42,950 nucleotides of DNA from JBKPRX01 sp046734795 (GTDB lineage: Bacteria > Actinomycetota > Thermoleophilia > Gaiellales > Gaiellaceae). The stretch is taken from assembly GCA_046734795.1 (NCBI GenBank), contig JBKPRX010000047.1:1-42950 (forward strand), written 5' to 3'. The notes under the pieces were generated by a model, which saw only the letters and a program-made list of their open reading frames with translations, made no database searches and had not been told where the DNA came from. Within the stretch, counting starts at the first letter, position 1. Each line of letters begins with the position of its first letter. Below are positions 1 through 6,510 of this stretch, piece after piece. Position numbers and translations under genes: made by a program.

Positions 1-1
1 C

Positions 2-91
2 ACTGTGCATCCGCTCGAGGTCACGAGCGAAGATGTCTCGGGTCTGACCGCCGAGCGCGAGGCCGAGCCGCAGCGCGCCGCCGCCGGTTGA
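2..91 (+). CDS. C-terminal end of an unidentified protein (partial)
   Basis: An open frame enters from the left edge and ends at TGA 89-91. Only the last 29 residues are visible; they are hydrophilic, rich in Glu, Ala and Arg, and end in RAAAG. This is too little to assign a family. The stop overlaps the TTG start of the next gene (TTGA, 88-91), so the two genes are probably co-transcribed and translationally coupled. Confidence 0.6.
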   Translation, partial: TVHPLEVTSEDVSGLTAEREAEPQRAAAG

Positions 92-717
92 CGCGTCTCG
101 TCGCAGTCGCCGATCTGCACGGTCACCTGCCCGAGATCGAGTCGTGCGACCTCCTCGTGATCGCGGGCGACGTGTGTCCGCGCGGACGCGCCGATCGGCA
201 GTGCATGTGGCTCGACCAGGAGTTCCGCGCCTGGCTCGAACGCGCGGGCGCCTCTGCGATTGTCGGCATTGCAGGCAACTGCGACCTCGCTGCGGCAGAG
301 GATCCTGCGCTGATGCGCTCGCTCCCGTGGACATACCTCGAGAACGAGTCGGGAACGGCCGCCGGAGTGAAGGTGTACGGCTCACCGCTGGCGCTCCCGT
401 TCGGCAACTGGCCTTTCATGGCACCGGAGGCAGACCTGGAGCGCGTGTGGGAATCGATCCCCGCTGACACCGAGCTCCTCGTCGTGCACGGGCCGGCGTA
501 CGGCCTCGGCGATCTCGTCTATCGCGGCGAGCACGTCGGCTCGCGTTCGCTTCGCGAGCGACTGGATGCGCTGCCGTCACTACGTGCGCTCGTCTGCGGC
601 CACATCCACGAAGCGCACGGGCGCGGACAGGTCGGCGGCTTCGAGTGGGTGAACGCCGCGCTCGTCGAGGACTGGCAGCTCGAGCACGCGCCGGAGCACC
701 TGACGCTCGCGAGCTAG
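88..717 (+). CDS. calcineurin-like metallophosphoesterase
   Basis: This 209-aa protein carries the ordered metal-binding motifs of the calcineurin-like phosphoesterase superfamily: DLHGH near residue 9, AGD near 26, a GNCD block (variant of GNHD) near 63, VHGP near 132 and the C-terminal GHIHEAHG. The family binds two metal ions and hydrolyses phosphomono- or diesters. The small size with no extra domain resembles stand-alone cytoplasmic phosphoesterases, but the substrate cannot be told. The TTG start is chosen because it overlaps the upstream stop and puts the first metal motif at the usual distance from the N-terminus. The Cys in place of His in GNHD is seen in some relatives and need not abolish activity. 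Confidence 0.85.
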   Translation: MTRLVAVADLHGHLPEIESCDLLVIAGDVCPRGRADRQCMWLDQEFRAWLERAGASAIVGIAGNCDLAAAEDPALMRSLPWTYLENESGTAAGVKVYGSPLALPFGNWPFMAPEADLERVWESIPADTELLVVHGPAYGLGDLVYRGEHVGSRSLRERLDALPSLRALVCGHIHEAHGRGQVGGFEWVNAALVEDWQLEHAPEHLTLAS

Positions 718-730
718 CTCCGGCTTCTCT

Positions 731-1171
731 CTAGTCGTCGGACGGCGGCTCGCGGATCGTCCAGACCGTCGTCAGATCGGGATCAACGATCTCTTCGCCT
801 GTCGAACGGAGGCGATAGATACCGGGCTTCGCCTCGCGGAACGAATCTAGGTCCGGCGGGAGCGTCAGGACTTCGCCGTCGGAGCGAACGACTTTGATTC
901 CGGCGTCGCCGTCGACGAGTGCGATCCGGCCATGACACTCGAACTTCTCGAGCAACGTCCCGTCGTCGGCGACGCGGGTAATCCCGACCAGGACGTACTT
1001 ACCGAGGAGCGAGTATGGATCGCGGAACACGATCAAGCCATCGGCACATACGTCGTGTCCCTGGAGAAAGAAATCGGCCGTGAAGGTCTTCCTCTGGTCG
1101 CCAAACTGGTTGCTTTCTTTCCGCCGCTCTGAACCAGCTTTGACCCAGCGTCGTACCAGCGGGACAACCAA
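731..1171 (-). CDS. hypothetical protein
   Basis: A 146-aa soluble protein with no signal peptide or membrane segment. The basic N-terminus is followed by a mixed, probably beta-rich region (for example KYVLVGITRVADDG and HGRIALVDGDAG) and an acidic C-terminus. I do not recognise the family. It converges on the metallophosphoesterase with 13 bp between the stops and lies downstream of tRNA-Trp on the same strand. No in-frame ATG or clear Shine-Dalgarno sequence supports a later start, so the N-terminal ~25 residues are uncertain. Confidence 0.5.
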   Translation of the reverse strand: MVVPLVRRWVKAGSERRKESNQFGDQRKTFTADFFLQGHDVCADGLIVFRDPYSLLGKYVLVGITRVADDGTLLEKFECHGRIALVDGDAGIKVVRSDGEVLTLPPDLDSFREAKPGIYRLRSTGEEIVDPDLTTVWTIREPPSDD

Positions 1172-1241
1172 CCGGTACGAAGGCCCCGATTCGTCTGCCG
1201 GCGAGACGGCGAAAACCGGCTCGCTGCGGGACGACGGCTAG

Positions 1242-1314
<73 letters not shown>

Positions 1315-1324
1315 GTGCCGGCGA

Positions 1325-1330
1325 ATTCTA
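1325..1330 (-). promoter_or_regulatory. -10 box for tRNA-Trp
   Basis: TAGAAT on the minus strand lies 10 nt before the mature tRNA 5' end, which suits a -10 hexamer with a very short leader. I see no convincing -35. Confidence 0.45.
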
Positions 1331-1383
1331 TCGGCGGTTCTTTGGCATTCCCTTCGCCGAGCGTCTCGGCAACGAGTGACGAG

Positions 1384-1389
1384 TAGAGT
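1384..1389 (+). promoter_or_regulatory. -10 box, leaderless start of the 1396 gene
   Basis: TAGAGT (TANNNT) ends 6 nt before GTG 1396, and there is no Shine-Dalgarno sequence. This spacing predicts that transcription starts on or next to the start codon. Confidence 0.45.
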
Positions 1390-1395
1390 CGCAGC

Positions 1396-1587
1396 GTGCC
1401 CGCGCCGCGCCAGCGTCATGCGCTCGCTGCGCTGTTCACCGTCCTCACGTGTGCGTTCGCGGCGCTCGCCGTCGCCTCGGCGTGGGGTGCCGGCGGTTCC
1501 GCTCGACGGTGGCTCGTCGCCGCCGCCTCGGGCGCCCTTGCGGCGTGGTTCGCCGTCCTCGCGGCTCAGCTCGTTCGCCGTACCTGA
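1396..1587 (+). CDS. small two-helix membrane protein
   Basis: A 63-aa protein with two hydrophobic stretches, roughly residues 9-30 and 38-58, joined by a short Gly/Arg turn (GAGGSARR), and with basic ends (PRQRH, VRRT). It looks like an integral membrane hairpin with both ends in the cytoplasm. No family is recognised. The GTG start is preferred because a TANNNT box sits 6 nt upstream. It ends 33 bp before the sigma factor gene, which has its own -10 box. Confidence 0.5.
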   Translation: MPAPRQRHALAALFTVLTCAFAALAVASAWGAGGSARRWLVAAASGALAAWFAVLAAQLVRRT

Positions 1588-1608
1588 GGAAAACCCCCGC
1601 GAGCGCCG

Positions 1609-1614
1609 TATTCT
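1609..1614 (+). promoter_or_regulatory. -10 box, leaderless start of the sigma factor gene
   Basis: TATTCT ends 6 nt before GTG 1621, and no Shine-Dalgarno sequence is present. The arrangement fits a leaderless transcript; no clear -35 is visible. Confidence 0.5.
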
Positions 1615-1620
1615 CTAGCT

Positions 1621-2409
1621 GTGGCGAAGGTCGAGGACACCCACACTCTCTGGCTGCAGTTCCGGAAGACGCGTGATCAGGCGATCCGCGACCGGCTGAT
1701 CCTCACGTATGCGCCGCTCGTCAAGTACGTCGCCGGGCGACTCGGGAGCGGACTGCCGGCGCACGTCGACGAGGGTGATCTCGTTTCGTACGGCCTGCTC
1801 GGCTTGATCGGCGCGATCGAGCGCTACGACCCCGAGCGTGACGTGAAATTCGAGACGTACGCGATCGCACGGATCAAGGGCGCGATCATCGACGAGCTGC
1901 GCGCGATGGACTGGGTTCCGCGGTCCGTGCGTTCGCGTGCTCGTGAGATCGAGCGCGCGATCGCCGAGCTCGAGAAGAAGCTGATGCGCGCACCGACGGA
2001 CGAGGAGATCGCGAAGAAGGTCGGGATCACCGAAGAGGAGCTCGAGCAAAGCCTCACCGAGATCTCGCGGTCGTCGATCGCGGCGCTCGACGAGCTCTGG
2101 ACGGTGTCGTCGAGCGGCGGCGACCAGATCGCGTTGATCGACACGATCGAGGACTCAGACGCGCCCGATCCGCAGGGAACGCTGTCGCAGACCGAGATGA
2201 AAGAGGCGATCGGCGAGGCGATTGCGCGCCTGCCCGAGCGCGAAAAGCTCGTCGTGACGCTCTACTACTACGAGGAGCTGACGCTTCGCGAGATCGGCGA
2301 GGTGCTGGGCGTGACGGAGTCGCGTGTGTCGCAGCTCCACACGAAGGCGATCCTCCGACTGAAGGCACGCCTCTCCGGTTCGCCCGCGCGCACCGCGCTC
2401 GAGACCTGA
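1621..2409 (+). CDS. RNA polymerase sigma factor, WhiG/FliA (sigma-28) type
   Basis: This 262-aa protein shows the three domains of sigma-28-type group 3 factors. Region 2 covers about residues 15-100, with DLVSYGLLGLIGAIERYD and KFETYAIARIKGAIIDELR followed by the typical WVPRSVR. Region 3 has a helix with EEIAKKVGI near 125. Region 4 lies at 200-255, with LPEREKLVVTLYYYEELTLREIGEVLG and the helix-turn-helix TESRVSQLHTKA. In motile bacteria the family drives flagellar genes; in Streptomyces its member WhiG drives sporulation. No flagellar gene is visible here, so the function is open. The GTG start has a -10 hexamer just upstream. Confidence 0.92.
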   Translation: MAKVEDTHTLWLQFRKTRDQAIRDRLILTYAPLVKYVAGRLGSGLPAHVDEGDLVSYGLLGLIGAIERYDPERDVKFETYAIARIKGAIIDELRAMDWVPRSVRSRAREIERAIAELEKKLMRAPTDEEIAKKVGITEEELEQSLTEISRSSIAALDELWTVSSSGGDQIALIDTIEDSDAPDPQGTLSQTEMKEAIGEAIARLPEREKLVVTLYYYEELTLREIGEVLGVTESRVSQLHTKAILRLKARLSGSPARTALET

Positions 2410-2490
2410 TCGCTCGAGACCTGAGCGCACCGGCGACGGATTGCCTCGGAGCGCGTTCGTGGAGGCTCTTGACGGCACCCGGAGCGCTGC

Positions 2491-2516
2491 GGGAATAGCG
2501 GGGCCGGCTCGGTGTC
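2491..2516 (+). promoter_or_regulatory. ECF-like promoter, copy 1 (GGGAAT-N15-GTGTC)
   Basis: GGGAAT at 2491-2496, a 15-nt spacer beginning AG, and GTGTC at 2512-2516. The element recurs with the same spacing at 2889 and 3255, each time upstream of a gene. GGAAT and GTC cores at this distance resemble -35/-10 elements used by ECF sigma factors. The predicted leader to ATG 2567 is about 45 nt. Confidence 0.65.
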
Positions 2517-2566
2517 CTTCTTGCCAAGGAGCCTCATCAGAGGCGCAGACGAGAAGGAGGCAGACG

Positions 2567-2746
2567 ATGAACAAGATCAAGCTGTTCGCGCTGACCGCGC
2601 TCGCAGCCGCGGCGGTCGGCACCGGCGCACTCGCCAGCGCGCCATCGGCATCGGCGGCGACTGCGACCAGCGCGAAGTCCGCGAGTAGCAGCCTGGAACG
2701 GCCGAAGATCTGCTTCATCTTTGGTCCCTGGAAGTACTGCATCTAG
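2567..2746 (+). CDS. exported small two-cysteine peptide
   Basis: A 59-aa protein. Residues 1-30 are a typical Sec signal: basic MNKIK, an Ala/Leu core, and a possible cut after ASA. The mature part is only about 29 residues: a Ser/Ala/Thr stretch, then a C-terminal segment with Cys49 and Cys58 flanking FIFGPWKY, ending CI. A disulphide would make a 10-residue aromatic loop. ATG 2567 is chosen because a strong AGGAGG lies at 2555-2560, 6 nt before it; the open frame extends further upstream but without an RBS and across the promoter. No family is recognised. It is the first of three genes sharing the GGGAAT promoter. A secreted signal, bacteriocin-like or envelope peptide are all possible. 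Confidence 0.65.
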   Translation: MNKIKLFALTALAAAAVGTGALASAPSASAATATSAKSASSSLERPKICFIFGPWKYCI

Positions 2747-2888
2747 CGGCTACGCGATCCGGTAGCTCGCTCGGACTGCTGCAGCGGGGGCGGCGCAATC
2801 GGGCCGCCCGAGTTCCTCGAGCCCCCGCGCGGCACCGCGGCCGAGGTCGCGGTGCGCGCGCGTGCGCGACTCGCGGAGACGTACGGCC

Positions 2889-2914
2889 GGGAATAGCAGC
2901 GCGCCGTCGGTGTC
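2889..2914 (+). promoter_or_regulatory. ECF-like promoter, copy 2 (GGGAAT-N15-GTGTC)
   Basis: GGGAAT at 2889-2894, a 15-nt spacer beginning AGCAGCG, and GTGTC at 2910-2914. Same elements and spacing as copies 1 and 3. It lies 38 nt before the preferred start (2953) of the 78-aa gene. Confidence 0.65.
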
Positions 2915-2952
2915 CTTGAGGGCGAATGGATCTCTCGACCGAAGGAGCGGCG

Positions 2953-3189
2953 ATGAGCACTCGAACCGACAACCAGATGTGCGAGGCGGGAATGCGCACG
3001 GAGCTCGCTCACCGGGGCGGCGATGGGATCCAGGTGCTGCTCCTCTGGGACAGGGGCGACGGCCGTCTCGCGGTCGTTGTCGACGACCTCAGAAACGGCG
3101 GCTCGTTCGAGCTCGTCGCCAACGACGGCAGGCAGGCCCTGGACGCCTTCTACCACCCGTTCGCGTACGCGACGGCTCGAGGTCGCTGA
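2953..3189 (+). CDS. small soluble protein under the shared promoter
   Basis: A 78-aa protein without signal peptide or membrane segment. The core reads as two beta strands around a turn (GIQVLLLWDRGDGRLAVVVD), then NGGSFELVANDGRQALDAFYHPFAYA. I believe similar small proteins with an LLWD...FELV...HPFAYA pattern occur in related actinobacteria, but their function is unknown to me. ATG 2953 is preferred over ATG 2926 because GAAGGAG (2941-2947) sits 5 nt upstream and 2926 has no RBS. It is the second gene with a GGGAAT-N15-GTGTC promoter, separately promoted from its neighbours. Confidence 0.6.
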   Translation: MSTRTDNQMCEAGMRTELAHRGGDGIQVLLLWDRGDGRLAVVVDDLRNGGSFELVANDGRQALDAFYHPFAYATARGR

Positions 3190-3254
3190 CCGGCTACCCG
3201 AACGACGCGCAGAAGTGGGCCGCTGCGGTCGCCTCCGACCGTTTGAAGGTCCTC

Positions 3255-3280
3255 GGGAATAGATCGGCGCTCGCGGTGTC
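3255..3280 (+). promoter_or_regulatory. ECF-like promoter, copy 3 (GGGAAT-N15-GTGTC)
   Basis: GGGAAT at 3255-3260, a 15-nt spacer beginning AGATCGG, and GTGTC at 3276-3280, about 57 nt before the preferred start of the repeat protein. With copies 1 and 2 it defines a repeated promoter whose only strictly conserved parts are the two boxes, AG after the first box, and the spacing. Confidence 0.65.
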
Positions 3281-3337
3281 TTTGGGGGCATGAGCGCATC
3301 GCTCACAACCCGACAACGTTTCGAGGAGCTGAGGAAG

Positions 3338-5071
3338 ATGACTGCAAAGCGTCACTACCACCGCCGGACGCCACGACTTGGGCTGCTCGCCGGAATCGTC
3401 GTCGCTGCGGCCGCGGGCCTCGTGATGAGCCCCGCAGCGAACGCAGCGACGACGGCGACGTTCGCCTCCGGCACGCTCACCGTGAACGGGGACTCCGGCG
3501 ACAACTCGATCGTGGTCACCCGCGATACGGCCGGAAAAATCCTCGTCAACGGCGGCGCGATCACCGTCCACGGCGGCACGCCGACTGTGGCGAACACATC
3601 GCTGATCCAGGTCTTCGGCCTCTCCGGCGCTGATGCGGTCAGCCTCGACGAGGTGAACGGCGCGCTGCCGGCGACGCGCATCTTCGGTGGCGCCGGCAAC
3701 GACGTGCTTACGGGCGGCTCCGCAGCCGACCAGCTCTTTGGGCAAGCCGGTAACGACGCCCTGCTCGGGAAGGGCGGGCACGACCTGCTGTTCGGCGGTT
3801 CGGACAACGACACTCTCACGGGCGGCGACGACGACGACCAGGCGTTCGGTCAGGCCGGTGACGACCGCATGATCTGGAATCCCGGCGACGACACGGACCT
3901 CAACGAAGGCGGTGACGGCGTCGACACGGTGACGGTCAACGGCGGCAACGGCGCCGAGCAATTCGCCGCGACGGCGAACGGCGCGCGTGTTCGCTTCGAC
4001 CGCGTCACCCCGGCGCCGTTCTCGATCGACGTCGGCACCTCGGAAAACCTCGACCTCAACGCGAACGGCGGCGACGATAGCTTCTCAGCGACCGGGAACC
4101 TGGCGGCGATGATCAAGGTCACGGTCGACGGAGGCGCAGGCAACGACCGGCTCCTCGGCGGCAACGGCAACGACGTGTTGCTCGGCGGCGACGGTAACGA
4201 CTTCGTCGACGGAAACCAGGGGAACGACACCGCCCTGCTCGGCGCCGGCGACGACACCTTCCAATGGGATCCCGGCGACAACAGCGACGTCGTCGAGGGG
4301 CAGGACGGCAACGACACGTTGACGTTCAACGGCGCCAACGTGAACGAGAGGATGGAGGCCTCCGCGAACGGCGGTCGCGCGCGATTCACGCGCGACATCG
4401 GCAGCGTCACGATCGACCTGAACGACGTGGAGTCGATCGACGTCAAGGCCCTTGGCGGCGCCGACACCGTCACTGTCGATGACCTCTCCGGTACGGATGT
4501 CGCGAGCGTCGACGCCGACCTGGCCGCGAGCGACGGCGGCGACGACGCTCAGCCCGACAACGTCGTCGTGAACGCCACTCCTGGCGACGACGTCGCGAGC
4601 GTTGGCGGTGACGGAACGCGTGTGCAGGTTGCAGGCCTCGCCGCCTCGGTCTCGATAACCGGTGGGAACGCAGTCAGTGACCGACTGACCGTCAACGCCC
4701 TCGCCGGAGACGACGTGCTCGATGCATCCGCAGTGGCAGCGGGTGCGATCCTGCTCACGCTCGACGGTGGCGACGGCGACGATGTCATCCTCGGCGGCGC
4801 GGGCGACGACACGCTCCTCGGCGGCGCCGGCGACGACGTCCTCATCGGCGGGCCCGGCAACGACACCATCGACGGCGGCCCTGGCAGCAACATCGTCCTC
4901 GACGCCTTCGGCGTGACTCGCGTGACGTCGGCGACCTTCGCCGGCAACGACTGGCTGAAGGCCCACGTCCGCACGGTCAACGGCAAGACTGCGCTCATCG
5001 TCGGCGGCAAGCTGCGAACGCTTCCCCATGCCGACCTGAGCCAGCTGACCGTGGATGCTCCCCGGGTCTGA
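3338..5071 (+). CDS. secreted RTX-like calcium-binding repeat protein
   Basis: A 577-aa protein with a long signal peptide (basic KRHYHRR, hydrophobic LLAGIVVAAAAGLV, probable cut after ANA near residue 36). The mature part contains clusters of hemolysin-type repeats (GGxGxDxLxGG): near residues 110-165 (GGAGNDVL, GQAGNDALLG, GGDDDD), near 265-300 (GGAGNDRL, GGNGNDVL) and near 480-520 (GGDGDDVI, GGAGDDTL, GGPGNDTI). Such repeats form a beta-roll that folds on binding external Ca2+. Between clusters lie beta-rich segments of about 90 residues. No protease, lipase or sortase motif is seen, so it is probably a structural or adhesive surface protein. ATG 3338 is chosen for its purine-rich RBS; ATG 3290 lies almost on the predicted transcription start. 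Confidence 0.8.
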   Translation: MTAKRHYHRRTPRLGLLAGIVVAAAAGLVMSPAANAATTATFASGTLTVNGDSGDNSIVVTRDTAGKILVNGGAITVHGGTPTVANTSLIQVFGLSGADAVSLDEVNGALPATRIFGGAGNDVLTGGSAADQLFGQAGNDALLGKGGHDLLFGGSDNDTLTGGDDDDQAFGQAGDDRMIWNPGDDTDLNEGGDGVDTVTVNGGNGAEQFAATANGARVRFDRVTPAPFSIDVGTSENLDLNANGGDDSFSATGNLAAMIKVTVDGGAGNDRLLGGNGNDVLLGGDGNDFVDGNQGNDTALLGAGDDTFQWDPGDNSDVVEGQDGNDTLTFNGANVNERMEASANGGRARFTRDIGSVTIDLNDVESIDVKALGGADTVTVDDLSGTDVASVDADLAASDGGDDAQPDNVVVNATPGDDVASVGGDGTRVQVAGLAASVSITGGNAVSDRLTVNALAGDDVLDASAVAAGAILLTLDGGDGDDVILGGAGDDTLLGGAGDDVLIGGPGNDTIDGGPGSNIVLDAFGVTRVTSATFAGNDWLKAHVRTVNGKTALIVGGKLRTLPHADLSQLTVDAPRV

Positions 5072-5078
5072 GCGAAAC

Positions 5079-5119
5079 CGCGAGCGCCGGGACCGGATCA
5101 CCCGGTTCCGGCGCTCGCG
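5079..5119 (+). terminator. strong stem-loop after the RTX-like gene
   Basis: An 18-bp stem (5079-5096 with 5102-5119, one G-T pair) closes a 5-nt loop (ATCAC). It starts 7 nt after the stop. The following T-run is weak (TTACCTTT), but the stem stability suggests a terminator or 3' end that separates the repeat protein from the anti-sigma gene. Confidence 0.65.
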
Positions 5120-5140
5120 ACGGTTACCTTTCGAGTTGCA

Positions 5141-5839
5141 ATGGTGATGCGGCGTGATCGAGAAGACGAGCTCGGCGATCACGAGATCGCCGAGCTGGCC
5201 GCGCTCGCCGACGGCTCGCTCGCGCCGGAGCGTCGAGCCGCTCTCGAGGCGCGCGTCGCAGCGTCGACGGAGCTCGCCGATCGGCTTGCCGAACAGAAGC
5301 GCGCGGTGGCGCTCGCGCAGAGCGCCGTGGAGGGCGTCGAGGCGCCCGCGGGCCTGCGGGCGCGCATCGAGGCACAGCGACGCACGCCGACGCCCCGGCG
5401 AACGGCTTCCGGTCGTCTCGTTGCGATTGGCGCGTCGGCGACGGCTCTCGCGGCGGCGATCGTCGCAGTTGTCGTCGTCGCCACATCCGGAACCTCCCAC
5501 GAGCAATTCCACGTCGCCCTCGCGGCGACCGAGCTCGCTCCGGCTGCGAGCGGTCAGGCAACGCTGACGAAGACGACATCCGGCTGGCGAATCGAGCTCG
5601 ACGCCGGCGGTCTCCCGCGACTCGAGAACGGCCGCTTCTACGAGGCGTGGCTTCGGAACGCCGCCGGCGTGCTCGTGCCCGTCGGGACGTTCAACGAGGG
5701 CAGGCACGTCACCTTGTGGTCCGGTGTCGGGCCGACGAAGGGTTTCGCCACGCTAACCGTCACGCGCGAGCGAGCAGACGGAGATCAGACGTCCTCCGGC
5801 GAGAAGGTGCTCGTCGGACCGGTCCAGACGGACGACTGA
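5141..5839 (+). CDS. RskA-like membrane anti-sigma factor
   Basis: A 232-aa protein with a cytoplasmic N-terminal region (1-90), one transmembrane helix (about 93-114) and an extracytoplasmic C-terminal domain. The N-part contains the helical anti-sigma signature LAALADGSLAPERRAALEARV and lacks the HxxxCxxC zinc site. The C-part resembles the anti-sigma-K (RskA) domain: GRFYEAWLRN, VPVGTF, VTLWSGV and FATLTVTRE. Such proteins hold an ECF sigma at the membrane until regulated proteolysis frees it. The likely partner is the ECF sigma gene on the opposite strand, whose stop directly abuts this one (TGATCA, 5837-5842). Convergent rather than co-directional order is unusual for a sigma/anti-sigma pair. 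Two further start codons lie within 6 nt of ATG 5141. Confidence 0.82.
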   Translation: MVMRRDREDELGDHEIAELAALADGSLAPERRAALEARVAASTELADRLAEQKRAVALAQSAVEGVEAPAGLRARIEAQRRTPTPRRTASGRLVAIGASATALAAAIVAVVVVATSGTSHEQFHVALAATELAPAASGQATLTKTTSGWRIELDAGGLPRLENGRFYEAWLRNAAGVLVPVGTFNEGRHVTLWSGVGPTKGFATLTVTRERADGDQTSSGEKVLVGPVQTDD

Positions 5840-6337
5840 TCATCCAGCGCCGCCCTCGACCCGGCGCACGACCTGTTGACGTGCCCGGTAGAGCCGGCTC
5901 ATGACGGTGCCCTCGCGGATACGCAGCGCCCGTGCCGCCTCCTTGTACGAGAGGCCGGCGATGTCGACGGCAACGAGCACGTCGCGGAAGTCGTCTGGAA
6001 GCTCCGCTACGGCGGCGTAGACCTCGGCGGCCTCGAGCACGGCGTGGGGTTGCGCGGCGTGCGGGTCGGCGATGACGTCGAGCTCGTCGGGGAGCGGGTC
6101 GGAACGGACGCGGCGACTTTCATTCCGCCTCTGGTTCAGAAATGTGTTGCGCAGCGCGCGTAGGAGGTAACCGAGGTCGTCCTCATGGCGAAGCAAGCGC
6201 GGGCGGGCGAGCACGCGCACATACGTTTCCTGGACGAGGTCTTCTGCGTCTGCGCGCGAGCCGCAGAAGGCCCAGGCGGCCCGGTAAAGCCGGTCGAGAT
6301 GATCTCCGAGCCGGGCGGGATCGAGTGTGCGCTCCAT
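5840..6337 (-). CDS. ECF-family RNA polymerase sigma factor
   Basis: A 165-aa protein with the two domains of ECF sigma factors. Region 2 lies at about 12-75 (LYRAAWAFCGSRADAEDLVQETYVRVL, then LRALRNTFLNQRR). Region 4 lies at about 108-160 (LPDDFRDVLVAVDIAGLSYKEAARAL and the recognition helix REGTVMSRLYRARQQV). No extra C-terminal domain is present. It probably recognises a GGAAT/GTC-type promoter, and three such elements lie 2.6-3.9 kb away. I do not see that element upstream of the gene itself, so autoregulation is not supported. The neighbouring RskA-like gene converges on it with no space between stops, so read-through of either gene would produce antisense RNA to the other. Confidence 0.9.
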   Translation of the reverse strand: MERTLDPARLGDHLDRLYRAAWAFCGSRADAEDLVQETYVRVLARPRLLRHEDDLGYLLRALRNTFLNQRRNESRRVRSDPLPDELDVIADPHAAQPHAVLEAAEVYAAVAELPDDFRDVLVAVDIAGLSYKEAARALRIREGTVMSRLYRARQQVVRRVEGGAG

Positions 6338-6510
6338 CGCGTGCCTGCCGGCGGCGGCCGGTCCGTGCGCTCGAGCATAAGCCGCCTGCCCTCTTCGCTA
6401 GCCAGACCTCGGCCGATCCTGCCGATTCTGCGGCGGTTGCGCTCGGTCGCGAATCCGCGCGACCCGGATACGATTGGCCGCGAGTCCAACCCGGAGGAGG
6501 AAACGCGCGA

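Noticed and set aside
1321..1352. Fourth GGGAAT promoter copy on the minus strand before tRNA-Trp
   Set aside because: GGGAAT is present but the sequence 15 nt downstream is ATAGA, not GTGTC; the tRNA has its own TAGAAT box.
1621..2409. Evidence for motility from a FliA-like sigma factor
   Set aside because: No flagellar or chemotaxis gene occurs in the window, and WhiG-type members exist in non-motile actinobacteria.
4085..5707. 540-codon minus-strand frame opposite the RTX-like gene
   Set aside because: It runs antisense through two well-supported genes, has no RBS or family motif, and its Asp/Val/Ala/Arg-rich composition is the mirror of the plus-strand glycine/aspartate repeats in GC-rich DNA.
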